A stretch of DNA of 42,481 bases, taken from positions 1-42,481 of the forward strand of contig CAIRTR010000247.1 of NCBI GenBank assembly GCA_903881565.1. Reading direction: 5' to 3'. This DNA comes from Oligoflexia bacterium. Its GTDB lineage: Bacteria; Bdellovibrionota; UBA1018. Shown here in pieces: positions 8,745 through 17,264 of the stretch (positions are counted from its first letter, which is position 1; each line of letters starts with the position of its first letter). The notes under the pieces were generated by a model. The model saw only the letters and a list, made by a program, of their open reading frames with translations. It searched no databases and had not been told where the DNA came from. Position numbers and translations under genes: made by a program.

Positions 8745-11212
8745 GATTTTGTCCCCGTTGTTTTTCGTATTTTTTTTCGCACTTTTTCCAGGACCAGCAG
8801 AAAAGAGGGGAGCGCAAAAATCGCAGCTGCCACACAGGTCAATTCACCCATGACGGCCAAAGTGCCAAAGCTGACAAACCCTTGGTTGCTTGCGATCAGT
8901 AGCGAAGAGTACCCAATCACGGTCGTGAGACTGCAGAGCATCACCGCTCCGCCGGTGTTTCGGATTACGTTGATGATGTCTGCGCCTTTTTCCTGCCGGT
9001 AGCGTTGAAAGATATTCACACCATAATCGACTCCGATGCCAAAGGTAATGGGGAGTGCAATAAAGTTTAAGAAATTAATTTTATGGCCAAAGCCCAAGAT
9101 AAATCCAGCAAGCCAGATACCTCCAAGGATCAAAGCGAAGAGGCAAAGGTAAATGGTTCTAAAATCACGAAACAAGACAACAACCAGCAGGACCACGGCG
9201 AGAAACGCGCACAGAGTTGCTCGCGGTCCCTCGATCGCGATTGCAGTATTCATGTCGTACGTGATCGCAAGGGAGCCGGCAACTGGCGTCCCTGGCCTTC
9301 CAACATCTGCAGCGGCGCGAACATTTTCGGTAAATATCTTGAGGTTATCGCCTAAGGATAGGGATTCTTCCATGGGGGGCTCGACCAGCACCAAATTACC
9401 GATGGCGCCCGATCGTTCCTTGAATTTCTTCAGTATAAGCTGGGGCAGGTCAGATTCATGCACCTCTTGAAGAGCGGACGTGTTGAGTAAGGGTGCGACC
9501 TTGGCTTGGTCCGCGGGACTTAAACGCGCGAAAAGACTGGGGGGAAGAATGCGATGAATTTCGTTTAAGATTTTGATCTTGTTCGCCTGGTCTCTGGGGA
9601 TAAAATCTGCAAGGGTTTGGACGCTGGCAATTAAGGACGCGCGTCCCTCCGTTTGCTGCTTCTTGCGCAAAAATGCAGCAATCTTTTCTCCCTCATCACG
9701 CTCTTTTGCAAGAATGACGGTGGGGCTCATGTAGCGCTGAAAGATTTTGTCCAGATAATTCACGGCATAGTAGTAAGAACCTTGGGTCATGCAATGGCGA
9801 TCTCGTAACTTTGAGAGATCACTCTCAAGAATCGTGTGCTTGTCAAAGCGGCTGAAAGTGGCGACAGATACGAGGGTCAGAGTGAGGGTTGTTGCGAAAA
9901 CTATTCCAGGAAAACGAGCAACGCCATTTGCGATGAGTCCTGAAACAAAGTTGCGTTGGGGCTCGGGTTCTGCATGAAAAAGGGGTTTAAAGCGTTCAAA
10001 TAAAGTCAGATAGGCGGGGATCAACGTGTAGGAGCTCAGCCAACAAAGGATCATCCCCATGAGTCCGATGATCCCAAATTGGCTAAAGCCCCGAAAGCTT
10101 GTCAGGATGAGTGATCCGTAGGAGAGGCTTGCGGCAAGCGCCGCCGTTAGGGTGGCAGTTGCGGTTTGTGACATCGCCGTTTCAATGGCGACTTCGTGAG
10201 GTCGACCTGCACGGCGCTCTTCGACGTAGCGGGCGAGGAGGATGATGCCAAAATTGATTCCATTGCCGATCACAATGCTTCCCATGAAGGCGGAGTTGGC
10301 GTTGAGATAACCTACCGCAAAGTAGGAGACGCCAAAGCTCCAAAATACCCCTACCAGAAGACTCGCAATGAGCGAAATCGTGCTCCTTAAGTTTCGAAAA
10401 TAAAGTAGCATGGCTATTCCGACCAACAGGCAAACAATGGCGGTTGAAAGCTCAAGATCGGCAACCAGCGCGCCATGCTCTTCGATCATGTCCTCGACGC
10501 CGCCGGCGAAGTGGTACTCGAGATCGGGCGAGTAGGACTCAGGTTTTAGCTTTTGAATGGCACTGATGACCTGGTTCCTAAATTCATTGGAGTGGTCTAC
10601 GCCGAATGATTTTCCGGGCATATAGACCAGGATCGCTCGAGCCGTTTCGTCAGCGGTCGCGTAGTAGCCGCCCGGATATTTTGCGTAATCGCGGGTTCGA
10701 CCTTCGTACTTTGCTCTGAGTCCATCAATATCGATGTTGGGCTCGGGAATCACAATTCCGTTAAAAATATTTAGCGGATTGCGAAGCTCGCGCTCATAGC
10801 TGACTCGCTCCCGAAGGTAGTCGCGGACCCGGATCAGATCGGGGGTTTCGATGTAAAGGGCCAGGCGTTTTTTAAAGAACGCGAGCTCTTCGTCGATCTT
10901 ATATTCGACAATTGAAACCACTGAAGACGGCAATTGTTTCAAACTCCCGGCTAAATCATCAACGAACCGTTTGCTGGCCTTGGTGTCCTTGGAGAGGATA
11001 ACCACGATCAGGTTATCAACCGATTCAAGTCGACCGGATACTTCGTTGAGGTCGAGCACACTCCGAGATTTTGCAGGTAAGAGCTCTTCGAAATCAGTCC
11101 GCAGGTTTTTGAAGAGCTGGATCGAAAAATACCCGGCGGGCAGACAGAGCCCGGTGCCAAGGAGTGCGACAGCCAACGCGTGTTTAATTATGAAGCGTGA
11201 AAGACGTTTCAC
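8741..11212 (-). CDS. MMPL/RND-superfamily transporter (predicted lipid exporter)
   Basis: An 823-residue membrane protein with the duplicated RND layout: TM1 (about 13-33), a large periplasmic loop, five membrane segments (about 245-405), then TM7 near 435, a second loop and five more segments ending near 810. The second half has the family motif FGIGVDYGVNIFQRYRQE, whose Asp is expected to relay protons. The matching motif in the first half reads IGNGINFGIILLARYVEE, with Asn in place of that Asp. MMPL/HpnN-type proteins export lipids such as hopanoids or mycolates across the inner membrane; the substrate here is unknown. The start is GTG at 11212 with an AGGGA about ten bases upstream. It overlaps the DUF3047 gene by four bases. 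Confidence 0.92.
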   Translation of the reverse strand: MKRLSRFIIKHALAVALLGTGLCLPAGYFSIQLFKNLRTDFEELLPAKSRSVLDLNEVSGRLESVDNLIVVILSKDTKASKRFVDDLAGSLKQLPSSVVSIVEYKIDEELAFFKKRLALYIETPDLIRVRDYLRERVSYERELRNPLNIFNGIVIPEPNIDIDGLRAKYEGRTRDYAKYPGGYYATADETARAILVYMPGKSFGVDHSNEFRNQVISAIQKLKPESYSPDLEYHFAGGVEDMIEEHGALVADLELSTAIVCLLVGIAMLLYFRNLRSTISLIASLLVGVFWSFGVSYFAVGYLNANSAFMGSIVIGNGINFGIILLARYVEERRAGRPHEVAIETAMSQTATATLTAALAASLSYGSLILTSFRGFSQFGIIGLMGMILCWLSSYTLIPAYLTLFERFKPLFHAEPEPQRNFVSGLIANGVARFPGIVFATTLTLTLVSVATFSRFDKHTILESDLSKLRDRHCMTQGSYYYAVNYLDKIFQRYMSPTVILAKERDEGEKIAAFLRKKQQTEGRASLIASVQTLADFIPRDQANKIKILNEIHRILPPSLFARLSPADQAKVAPLLNTSALQEVHESDLPQLILKKFKERSGAIGNLVLVEPPMEESLSLGDNLKIFTENVRAAADVGRPGTPVAGSLAITYDMNTAIAIEGPRATLCAFLAVVLLVVVLFRDFRTIYLCLFALILGGIWLAGFILGFGHKINFLNFIALPITFGIGVDYGVNIFQRYRQEKGADIINVIRNTGGAVMLCSLTTVIGYSSLLIASNQGFVSFGTLAVMGELTCVAAAIFALPSFLLVLEKVRKKIRKTTGTKS

Positions 11213-11426
11213 AGGTGGGCCGTCCCTAGATATAGGGGGCTAAGCGGGCTGAGCATGGTTGGAGGTTACACCAAGTTTGGCGGGCTCAGCAATGGGTAAA
11301 CGGATTTTTGAATTAGGCAAAGTGAAGCTCATGTTGAAATAACCGAAACAAAGCAATATTCGATCGCCCCAAAAGAGTTTCGTAGCTTTCGCAGGCGCCT
11401 CGCAGGCGAGATTGCTTTTCAACTCA
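11213..11426. other. Intergenic stretch before the second transposase remnant
   Basis: About 210 bases between the GTG start of the exporter gene and the recognisable transposase remnant. It should hold the promoter of the minus-strand exporter operon, but I see no convincing -10/-35 pair. A frame joined to the downstream remnant begins after a TAA at 11340 and adds no recognisable sequence. Confidence 0.4.
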
Positions 11427-11546
11427 CTTGCCAAGTACTTCACCAAGAATTTTCTCGAGACTTTTGGGGTTGCTCGCGGAAGTGATGGCGTCATGCTTGG
11501 TAAAGTCCTGAGCTCATTGCGAGCCGCAGGTTTTGCTCCGCCTTAG
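11427..11546 (+). pseudogene. C-terminal remnant of a Y1 (REP-associated/IS200-like) transposase, copy 2
   Basis: The plus strand encodes KYFTKNFLETFGVARG, then LGKVLSSLRAAGFAPP and a TAG stop at 11544. Over 36 aligned codons it differs from copy 1 (5713-5895, opposite strand) in about 5 amino acids but about 18 silent changes, which shows past selection at protein level. Upstream of the match the frame no longer resembles copy 1 and is closed by a TAA at 11340, so this is a fragment. The family assignment rests on the WGREF motif seen in copy 1. Confidence 0.5.
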
Positions 11547-11622
11547 ATTTAGTGAGTAGATCGAATTATCCGCTTGATCCTTGCTCATGTGCTCAATATT
11601 GTTTGAACGAAGGAGATTATCT

Positions 11623-12435
11623 TTGAACAAAAACACCTTGAGTTGGATTCTCGCCGTTACTATCACCCTAGGCGCCGCGGCCTATCAGCGCCTCACTGGT
11701 CCCACTTATCCCTTGAGAGGCAAGGTTGCGCTCGCGGATCGAGAGCTCACCTACAAACTTCCCCGCAGTCACGGCGGCGAGGACGATCAAGAAGTAAAGA
11801 TCGATGATCCAGGTACCAAAGCTTTTCTGATCTATCGCCGGTACAAGACTCAAGACGATTTTACCCGAATTGAAATGAAACCGCAAAACCAGGAACTTCT
11901 CGCAGCCCTGCCTCATCAACCTCCCGCGGGTAAACTCGAGTACAATATCTTGATCGAAGATCGCGGCACCCTCGTCCCGGCCGTTGCGAAAGAATCCGTT
12001 GTCATCCGATTTAAGGGCGCGGTCCCGCCTTGGGTTTTAATCCCTCATATTTTCTTTATGTTTTCGGCGATGCTGCTCTCGAACCGAGCCGGGATCGAAG
12101 CGCTTTTTAAGGGCCAAAGTATGCGCAACTACGCGATTCGTACGACTGCTGCATTGTTCTTGGGTGGCATGATCCTAGGCCCTTGTGTGCAAAAGTACGC
12201 GTTTGGAGAGTTCTGGACGGGGATCCCCTGGGGTTGGGATCTAACGGATAACAAAACGCTTGTGGGGATGATCGGTTGGTTTGGGGCGCTTTTTATTGTC
12301 ACCCTTAAACCTCGTTTTGCGCGCTCGGCACTCATCACTGCGGCGCTGATTCTTTTAGGCGTATATTCAATCCCCCACAGCATGAAGGGATCGGAGCTCG
12401 ATTATTCAAAGGGCAAAATCGTAACCGGGCAATAG
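11623..12435 (+). CDS. Unknown integral membrane protein with N-terminal periplasmic domain
   Basis: I start this 270-residue protein at TTG 11623 because AAGGAG (11610-11615) lies seven bases upstream; the frame also extends to a TTG at 11581. An N-terminal membrane anchor (about residues 5-22) is followed by a soluble, probably beta-sandwich domain of about 120 residues (RGKVALADRELTYKLPRS and onward). Four membrane segments follow: one with PPWVLIPHIFFMFSAMLLSN, one around LFLGGMILGP, one around GMIGWFGALFIV and one around ALILLGVY. I do not recognise a named family. It converges tail to tail with the O-mannosyltransferase gene (one base between stops) and could be an envelope accessory protein, but nothing in the sequence proves this. 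Confidence 0.85.
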   Translation: MNKNTLSWILAVTITLGAAAYQRLTGPTYPLRGKVALADRELTYKLPRSHGGEDDQEVKIDDPGTKAFLIYRRYKTQDDFTRIEMKPQNQELLAALPHQPPAGKLEYNILIEDRGTLVPAVAKESVVIRFKGAVPPWVLIPHIFFMFSAMLLSNRAGIEALFKGQSMRNYAIRTTAALFLGGMILGPCVQKYAFGEFWTGIPWGWDLTDNKTLVGMIGWFGALFIVTLKPRFARSALITAALILLGVYSIPHSMKGSELDYSKGKIVTGQ

Positions 12436-12436
12436 A

Positions 12437-13795
12437 TTAAATCCAGCTCCGAAACCACATCCAATTCGTAAAGCTCGCAGCAGGGATTTTAAGGCCCGCA
12501 AGAATTGGAAAGAAATAAATGAAAAGCCCCAAGCTCGACCCCAGATACGCCCAACGGACCCAGGGAATAAACTCTTTGGAGAAGCGAGATTCGAGCCAAT
12601 CAAAAGTGGAGGCAATCGCAAACGAAAGCACCATCCCTGCGGGATAGTAATAATAGTAAAACGAAATTTTACGCGGAATCACCATCCAGCATACGAAAAA
12701 GGCGCCATAAAAAGCCAGAATCATAAAGGCACTCTTGCTGCGGGTGAAGAGCCACTGGAGCGCACAAACCAAGATAGCGAGAAGGCCCGTCCACATAATC
12801 AGAGGATTGCCCAGCAGTAGCACCCCGCGGACCCATTCTTTATTCGCACCTTCGGTGTTGTAGGCGTACCAAATCGGGCGATGAAGGGTTGGCCAATCCC
12901 ACCACTGACTCATATAGGGATGCGTGTTCACCACGCGCAATTGGCCACTATAGGCTTTGGTTTGCATCGTAAAAAGATCCCAGAAACCAAGATTGTTGCC
13001 GTCGACAAAATAATACGGGATATATGTCATGAAGTAGACGGTCAAAGGGATGAGCCCGAAACTTAGAATCCAGTCGCGCTTACGCATTCCGCTAAAAAGT
13101 TTAGGGGAATACCAATCCTGCTCCGAGGCATCTGAAAAGCTGACGCCCTGATGCTTGAGAAAATACACAAATCCGACAAGCGTCATGCAGGTAACCCAGG
13201 GGATCACGCCAAACCATTTGCAGGCCGTGGCCAAGCCCAGCATGAGGCCCGTGAAGCGAAAGAGTTTGCGGCTAGTGAGTGCAGGCATTTTGGACTTCCA
13301 GGCGGCGGTAAAGGCTGCGAGCCCGAAACTCAAAAAGGCGAACATAAATGTGTCGAGCATGCCGATGCGGGCCTGGACGTAAAGCAGTTGATTGCACAGA
13401 GTGAGCATCGCGACCCAAAGGGCCGTGGCTTCGGATTCAAATATAGCCAGGGCCCAGAGAAACATTCCGACCAAAGTGAGCGCGCCGAAAATGGTGCTCA
13501 TGATGCGCCAGCCTACAGGGTTATCGCCGACGATCCCGATGCCCACGGCCATGAGTTCCTTGCCCAGAGGAGGGTGTTCCCAGTTCTGGTTTTCGCGGAG
13601 GTCCAGGAGTTGCTTGGCTGAAGGCACATAGTGAAACTCATCAAAGTTATGAGTAGACGGATGCTGGATGTTGATGAGAAAAAAGATTTGGGCTATGGCG
13701 TAGAGGAGTCCACAGATTTTTAGCGTTCTTCGTGATATTGCCGTGCGTGATATTTCCACAAAGAATAAGTTAGAATGCCAGAGCCAAAGGGTCAA
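12437..13795 (-). CDS. Bacterial protein O-mannosyltransferase (PMT, GT39 family)
   Basis: The protein (452 residues from TTG 13795) has the PMT layout: TM1 (about 24-43), then the catalytic acidic pair Asp52-Glu53 in [16 protein letters not shown], then [10 protein letters not shown] (74-79 HPPLGK), multiple membrane segments, and a [13 protein letters not shown]-like loop typical of the C-terminal PMT domain. Members use polyprenyl-phosphate-mannose to mannosylate Ser/Thr of proteins emerging from the Sec translocon. Secreted Ser/Thr-rich proteins in this window, especially the giant lipoprotein, are plausible substrates (inference). The start is uncertain: neither the TTG at 13795 nor the in-frame GTG at 13759 has a good Shine-Dalgarno. 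A later start would leave more room for the promoter of the divergent SEC-C gene. Confidence 0.88.
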   Translation of the reverse strand: MTLWLWHSNLFFVEISRTAISRRTLKICGLLYAIAQIFFLINIQHPSTHNFDEFHYVPSAKQLLDLRENQNWEHPPLGKELMAVGIGIVGDNPVGWRIMSTIFGALTLVGMFLWALAIFESEATALWVAMLTLCNQLLYVQARIGMLDTFMFAFLSFGLAAFTAAWKSKMPALTSRKLFRFTGLMLGLATACKWFGVIPWVTCMTLVGFVYFLKHQGVSFSDASEQDWYSPKLFSGMRKRDWILSFGLIPLTVYFMTYIPYYFVDGNNLGFWDLFTMQTKAYSGQLRVVNTHPYMSQWWDWPTLHRPIWYAYNTEGANKEWVRGVLLLGNPLIMWTGLLAILVCALQWLFTRSKSAFMILAFYGAFFVCWMVIPRKISFYYYYYPAGMVLSFAIASTFDWLESRFSKEFIPWVRWAYLGSSLGLFIYFFPILAGLKIPAASFTNWMWFRSWI

Positions 13796-13815
13796 CCCTA
13801 AAGGAGATAGGCTTT

Positions 13816-14469
13816 ATGACAGAAAATATCGAAAACAAAACCATGGGGCGCAACGAACCCTGTCCTTGTGGAAGCGGCAAAAAATACAAGCGATGCCACG
13901 GGGTGGATGCCGCTCCAAAATTGTCGGTCCCAAAAGTGAATTTAGGCGGCGCACCACTCGGAATGCCTGCAGTCCCACCGGGCGCGATGCCCTTCGGGGC
14001 ATCGCCTCCGGGTTTTGATCCTTCGCAGATGGATCCGCAAATGATGCAGGATTTGGCGCAGCAATTCAAAAAATTACCCAAAGGCCAGATGCAACGACTT
14101 CAAAGCCTGGTTCAGAAGGCGATGGCCGGTCAGGATGTTTCCGAAGAAGCGGCGGCCCTTGAGGGCTCTCTGCCTGTGGAGCTTCAGACGATGCTGCAGG
14201 GTTTTTCGGGGATGGCGGCTGCCCAAGGCGCTGGCGGTGCAGGCGGTGCACAGGGTGCGCTTGCGGGTCCTGAATCTGCTTCTGAAATGTCTGAACCTAA
14301 AATGTCCGAAGAAGAAGCGCGCAAGCTCGTGGCCCAGGCGGCAGCAAAGGGCGAAATTTCTAAAGAAGAAGCCGAGAAGCTTTTGGGCGGAGACGCAACG
14401 GATGCTGCGTCTGGTGCCGCTTCAGCAGGCGCCGCTAAAAAGTGGTGGCAGTTGAAAGGGAAACGGTAA
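13816..14469 (+). CDS. SEC-C zinc-motif protein with Gly/Ala/Pro-rich tail
   Basis: A 217-residue protein whose N-terminus holds a complete SEC-C motif, [19 protein letters not shown], with zinc ligands Cys16, Cys18, Cys27 and His28. SEC-C is the metal-binding tail first seen at the end of SecA and in many small proteins; it mediates contacts with SecB or ribosomes. The rest is low-complexity: a Pro/Gly/Met-rich segment (about 38-75), a helical middle, an Ala/Gly-rich segment (about 130-150), a Glu/Ala-rich helix with [17 protein letters not shown], and a basic end. A good ribosome site (AAGGAG about nine bases before ATG) fixes the start. The stop overlaps the ATG of the next gene (TAATG), so the two form an operon. 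The N-terminal MTENIENKT closely matches that of the HD-GYP protein at 34834-36240. Confidence 0.85.
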   Translation: MTENIENKTMGRNEPCPCGSGKKYKRCHGVDAAPKLSVPKVNLGGAPLGMPAVPPGAMPFGASPPGFDPSQMDPQMMQDLAQQFKKLPKGQMQRLQSLVQKAMAGQDVSEEAAALEGSLPVELQTMLQGFSGMAAAQGAGGAGGAQGALAGPESASEMSEPKMSEEEARKLVAQAAAKGEISKEEAEKLLGGDATDAASGAASAGAAKKWWQLKGKR

Positions 14470-15305
14470 TGGCCGGCAATAGCGCGATTAAAGGTGTGCC
14501 GAGACTCGTTGGCGTGATTCATTTGCCTGCCTTGGCCGGGGCGCCAGGGGCTCATGGACTGTCGCCCTCCGAAGCGCTGCAAAAAGCAGGAGCTTTGGCG
14601 GTCAAAGAAGCGCAGGTTCTGACGAAAGCCGGTTTCGAAGCGCTGATCATCGAGAATTTCGGGGATATTCCGTTTTATAAAGAACAAGTTCCGGCAGAAA
14701 CGATTGCCTCGTTAAGCGTGATTGCGGCCGCAGTGCGGGAAGTGACGAAGCTGCCGCTTGGGATCAATGTCCTTCGCAATGACGCCTTTTCGGCTCTCGC
14801 AATTGCCGCCGTCAACGACTTGGAATTCATGCGCGTGAATGTGATTTCAGGTGTCGCGGCAACGGATCAAGGGATGATCGAGGGAAAAGCTGCGGAACTC
14901 TTGCGTGAGCGGGTGCGCCTTCATGCTCATGTGGCGATTTTTGCGGATGTGCATGTGAAACATGCGAAAACGATTTCATCAGAAGATGTGGGTTTGGCCG
15001 TTGAAGAGGCGGCGTTGCGCGCCGGCGCGGATGCGGTTATTGTCTCGGGTGCGACCACAGGACGGGGCGTGACTCGCTCCGTGCTCGAAGCGGCCTCTAA
15101 AGTGGCGCGCGAGATTCACGTTCCACTTTACGTGGGAAGTGGGGCAAGCAAGGAGACGCTCAAAGACTTGGCTCCTTATCTTGATGGCGTGATCGTGAGT
15201 TCCACTCTGAGGCGCGGTGGCGCGGCGGGGGCGCCTTTGGATTCGGCCAGGATCAAGGCGTTTGTGAAGGAATTTAAGAAGGTTTTTGGGAAGAAGAGAC
15301 GCTGA
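14469..15305 (+). CDS. BtpA/SgcQ family TIM-barrel protein
   Basis: I start at ATG 14469, which overlaps the preceding stop and has AAAGGGA eight bases upstream; the frame also allows a GTG at 14442. The 278-residue product shows the BtpA family pattern: VGVIHLPALAGAPG near the start, LIIENFGDIPFYK, LPLGINVLRNDA, FMRVNVISG, IFADVHVKHA, ADAVIVSGATTGRGV and PLYVGSGASKETL, which mark the strands of a (beta/alpha)8 barrel. BtpA is named for a role in photosystem I stability in cyanobacteria and SgcQ for a sugar gene cluster, but the reaction is not established; a phosphate-binding barrel enzyme is likely. There is no sign of photosynthesis here. It is coupled to the SEC-C gene. Confidence 0.9.
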   Translation: MAGNSAIKGVPRLVGVIHLPALAGAPGAHGLSPSEALQKAGALAVKEAQVLTKAGFEALIIENFGDIPFYKEQVPAETIASLSVIAAAVREVTKLPLGINVLRNDAFSALAIAAVNDLEFMRVNVISGVAATDQGMIEGKAAELLRERVRLHAHVAIFADVHVKHAKTISSEDVGLAVEEAALRAGADAVIVSGATTGRGVTRSVLEAASKVAREIHVPLYVGSGASKETLKDLAPYLDGVIVSSTLRRGGAAGAPLDSARIKAFVKEFKKVFGKKRR

Positions 15306-15338
15306 GGCGTGCGGTGAGTCGGCTGAATTTCTCAAACA

Positions 15339-15400
15339 GCGAAGTTAGAGGGCTACCCTAGGGTAGGGTCGAGGTGTAACTTCGCGATCTGAGAAGTTAG
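15339..15400. repeat. Nested inverted repeats in front of the tyrosine recombinase
   Basis: A perfect 9-base inverted repeat, GCGAAGTTA (15339-15347) and TAACTTCGC (15377-15385), encloses a perfect 14-base palindrome CTACCCTAGGGTAG (15353-15366). A further direct copy, GAAGTTAG, lies at 15393-15400. There is no T-run, so this does not look like a simple terminator for the preceding gene. Position just upstream of the recombinase start suggests recombinase or repressor binding sites; this is inference. Confidence 0.6.
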
Positions 15401-15412
15401 CCGGGGGATTAC

Positions 15413-16492
15413 ATGAAACTGGGATCTTTGCTTCTCAAGCGACTTCAGCGACGGGTATCCCGCAAAGCGAAACCCAAAACGCGCGAGTCGCGCGCACTCG
15501 CCGTTGCAAAGCCCCCCGTGAACACCGACCCCCGCGTGCTGACCGTCGCACAATTTGTGCGCCCGAATGAAGAGCTCCGGGATAAAATCGAAGCATTTTT
15601 GCTGGATCAGCGATCCGAGCACACGAGACGAGCCTACGGAAAGGACTTGAAGCGTTTCGTGAAGTTCCTGCTTTTTCGCGAGTTCAAGCGCCAAGGCTCG
15701 CGTTCCACGAAGACACTAGATCACCTCGATCGCTCCACCGTCATTGCCTATAAAGACGCACTTCTAAGTGAAGGGCTTCAGCACACGACGATTGATCGAC
15801 ATCTGGCTACGCTCAGAAGTTTCTTTGGCTGGCTCGTTGAAGAGGGCGTTTTGGAGAAGAGTCCGGTCCAGAATGTGCGGTTTTTGAATCCGAAACGGAT
15901 TTCTAAGACTTCAGGCTTTTCAGATGAAGAAGTCATGCAGATTTTGGCGCAGCCGGATTTGTATAGCCGCGGGGGTGCGCAGCATTTTGCGATTCTCATG
16001 ATGCTGTTTTATTGCGGACTCAGGCGATCGGAACTGTGCGCACTTCGGACCTCAAATCTGGGTCTTGAGCGCAATCAGCGGGTGCTCAAACTGGTGGGGA
16101 AGGGGAATGCGGAACGCTTGATTCCGCTGGTGCCTGCGGTTTGGGGGGCTTTGGAAAAACACTTTAAGATTAGCCGCAAAGACCCCAGTATTGATGGGTT
16201 TTTGTTTTCGCCGACCCGAAACAATCGAACCAAAGAATTTGAGAAGGCGTTGGATCCCTCCGCGATCTTCTATTTAGTAAAGCGCTACGCCAGGCTTGCC
16301 GGAATTCAAAGGCGCGTGTCTCCCCATTCATGTCGGGCGACCGCGATTTCTAATGCGCGGGATCATAACGTGCCTGATCGGGCGATTCAAGAGTTCGCCG
16401 GTTGGGCGACACCCGACATGATAACGCGCTACGATAAACGAAAGAATGCGGTCGAAAAATCCGCCGCCCATTGGATCAAATACAGCAATTGA
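15413..16492 (+). CDS. Tyrosine recombinase (XerC/D-like or phage-type integrase)
   Basis: A 359-residue protein with a basic N-terminal extension (about 1-55), a SAM-like core-binding domain (about 60-150, containing HTRRAYGKDLKRF) and a catalytic domain. The active-site residues are visible: Arg204 in CGLRRSEL, Lys230 in LVGKGNAERLIPL, His305 and Arg308 in PHSCRATA, Trp331 in FAGWATPDM at the His/Trp position, and nucleophile Tyr340 in ITRYDKR. Such enzymes cut and rejoin DNA at specific sites, either resolving chromosome dimers or moving an element. It is longer than XerC/XerD (about 300) because of the N-terminal extension. No phage genes flank it. Inverted repeats lie directly upstream (15339-15400). 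Confidence 0.93.
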   Translation: MKLGSLLLKRLQRRVSRKAKPKTRESRALAVAKPPVNTDPRVLTVAQFVRPNEELRDKIEAFLLDQRSEHTRRAYGKDLKRFVKFLLFREFKRQGSRSTKTLDHLDRSTVIAYKDALLSEGLQHTTIDRHLATLRSFFGWLVEEGVLEKSPVQNVRFLNPKRISKTSGFSDEEVMQILAQPDLYSRGGAQHFAILMMLFYCGLRRSELCALRTSNLGLERNQRVLKLVGKGNAERLIPLVPAVWGALEKHFKISRKDPSIDGFLFSPTRNNRTKEFEKALDPSAIFYLVKRYARLAGIQRRVSPHSCRATAISNARDHNVPDRAIQEFAGWATPDMITRYDKRKNAVEKSAAHWIKYSN

Positions 16493-16523
16493 CACGACCG
16501 CTTGGGCCGGGTATTTCAGGCGA

Positions 16524-17027
16524 ATGTTTTTGAAGAATTTTTTGTTTATAAGTGGAATGTTATTTTTGGTTTCCGCCCCAAATGTCGGTGCGGCTTTGGT
16601 GCCTCAAGTACTTGAAGCGCCTCGCACAGGCTCATTGATCATGACCCCGGCTCTTGCGCTGAAGCTTGAAAATTCGAGTGAAGATTATGTTTTGTTGCAA
16701 GTCTGGACTCCGGCTTGTGCATTGTGCGCGCAACAGTTTGAAGAGCTGAACACGACGTTTGATCTGGCCGCCGAAAAAGGCAAAAGTCTGCTTGTTTTAG
16801 GCGTTCCCGTACAGGGCACCGAAGTGGAGTATCTTACGTTCCTGGAGCGCCATCGCCCCTCTTTTGATCAATGGGTTGCTGATGATGAGTTCTTAAAAAA
16901 TCTACAGGTCGTCTCACAGGGGGACAAGAACCCTTATCTTTTGCTCTTGGATCGGAGCCGTCACGTGGTGAAGCGTTGGCGGGGCGTGGTCGGGCACAAA
17001 GAGATCTTGGGCGCGATCAAGGGGTAG
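16524..17027 (+). CDS. Secreted thioredoxin-fold protein (TlpA/redoxin-like)
   Basis: I start at ATG 16524, which gives a clean signal peptide (MFLKNFLFISGMLFLVSA, mature from about residue 24); the frame is open to 16446, inside the recombinase gene. The 167-residue product has the thioredoxin redox motif in VWTPACALCAQQFEEL, Cys65 and Cys68, followed by LLVLGVPVQG and PYLLLLDRS, which match strands of the fold. It should act in the periplasm as a thiol-disulfide oxidoreductase or reductant carrier, in the manner of TlpA/ResA. The partner is unknown; there is no cytochrome-maturation gene nearby. It starts 31 bases after the recombinase stop and may share its transcript. Confidence 0.82.
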   Translation: MFLKNFLFISGMLFLVSAPNVGAALVPQVLEAPRTGSLIMTPALALKLENSSEDYVLLQVWTPACALCAQQFEELNTTFDLAAEKGKSLLVLGVPVQGTEVEYLTFLERHRPSFDQWVADDEFLKNLQVVSQGDKNPYLLLLDRSRHVVKRWRGVVGHKEILGAIKG

Positions 17028-17264
17028 CCTACTCCTAAGTTAAGGGTTCTCTCGACGACCGCAATAAACTGGGATCGCCATCTCCCATACTCCGCAACGC
17101 AACAGGGGTGCCGTACAGCATTAAGTGTCGTGTGGGTCGATTTTATGGTGTTTCTTAGTGGATCTAAAAGAGTTGCAAGTCTATAAACTGTCAATGTTTT
17201 TTCCATGCGACCATGAATTATGTAAAGCATGCCGCAGAGGATAAAGTCCATTGGTCTCAAATAC
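17028..17264. other. Intergenic region with no recognisable gene
   Basis: About 240 bases, locally more AT-rich toward the right. A minus-strand reading frame of 99 codons spans 16961-17260, but it has no visible ribosome site, overlaps the thioredoxin gene and matches nothing I know, so I do not call it. No tRNA or terminator was seen. Confidence 0.4.

Noticed and set aside
15339-15385. Inverted repeat read as a terminator for the BtpA gene
   Set aside because: No T-run follows either arm, and the nested palindrome is not needed for termination.
15306-17027. Possible prophage or integrative element marked by the tyrosine recombinase
   Set aside because: No phage, conjugation or cargo genes, tRNA target or direct-repeat ends are visible around the recombinase.
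16961-17260. Minus-strand 99-codon frame in the gap before the giant lipoprotein
   Set aside because: It overlaps the thioredoxin gene, has no ribosome site and shows no recognisable motif; a small gene cannot be excluded but is not supported.
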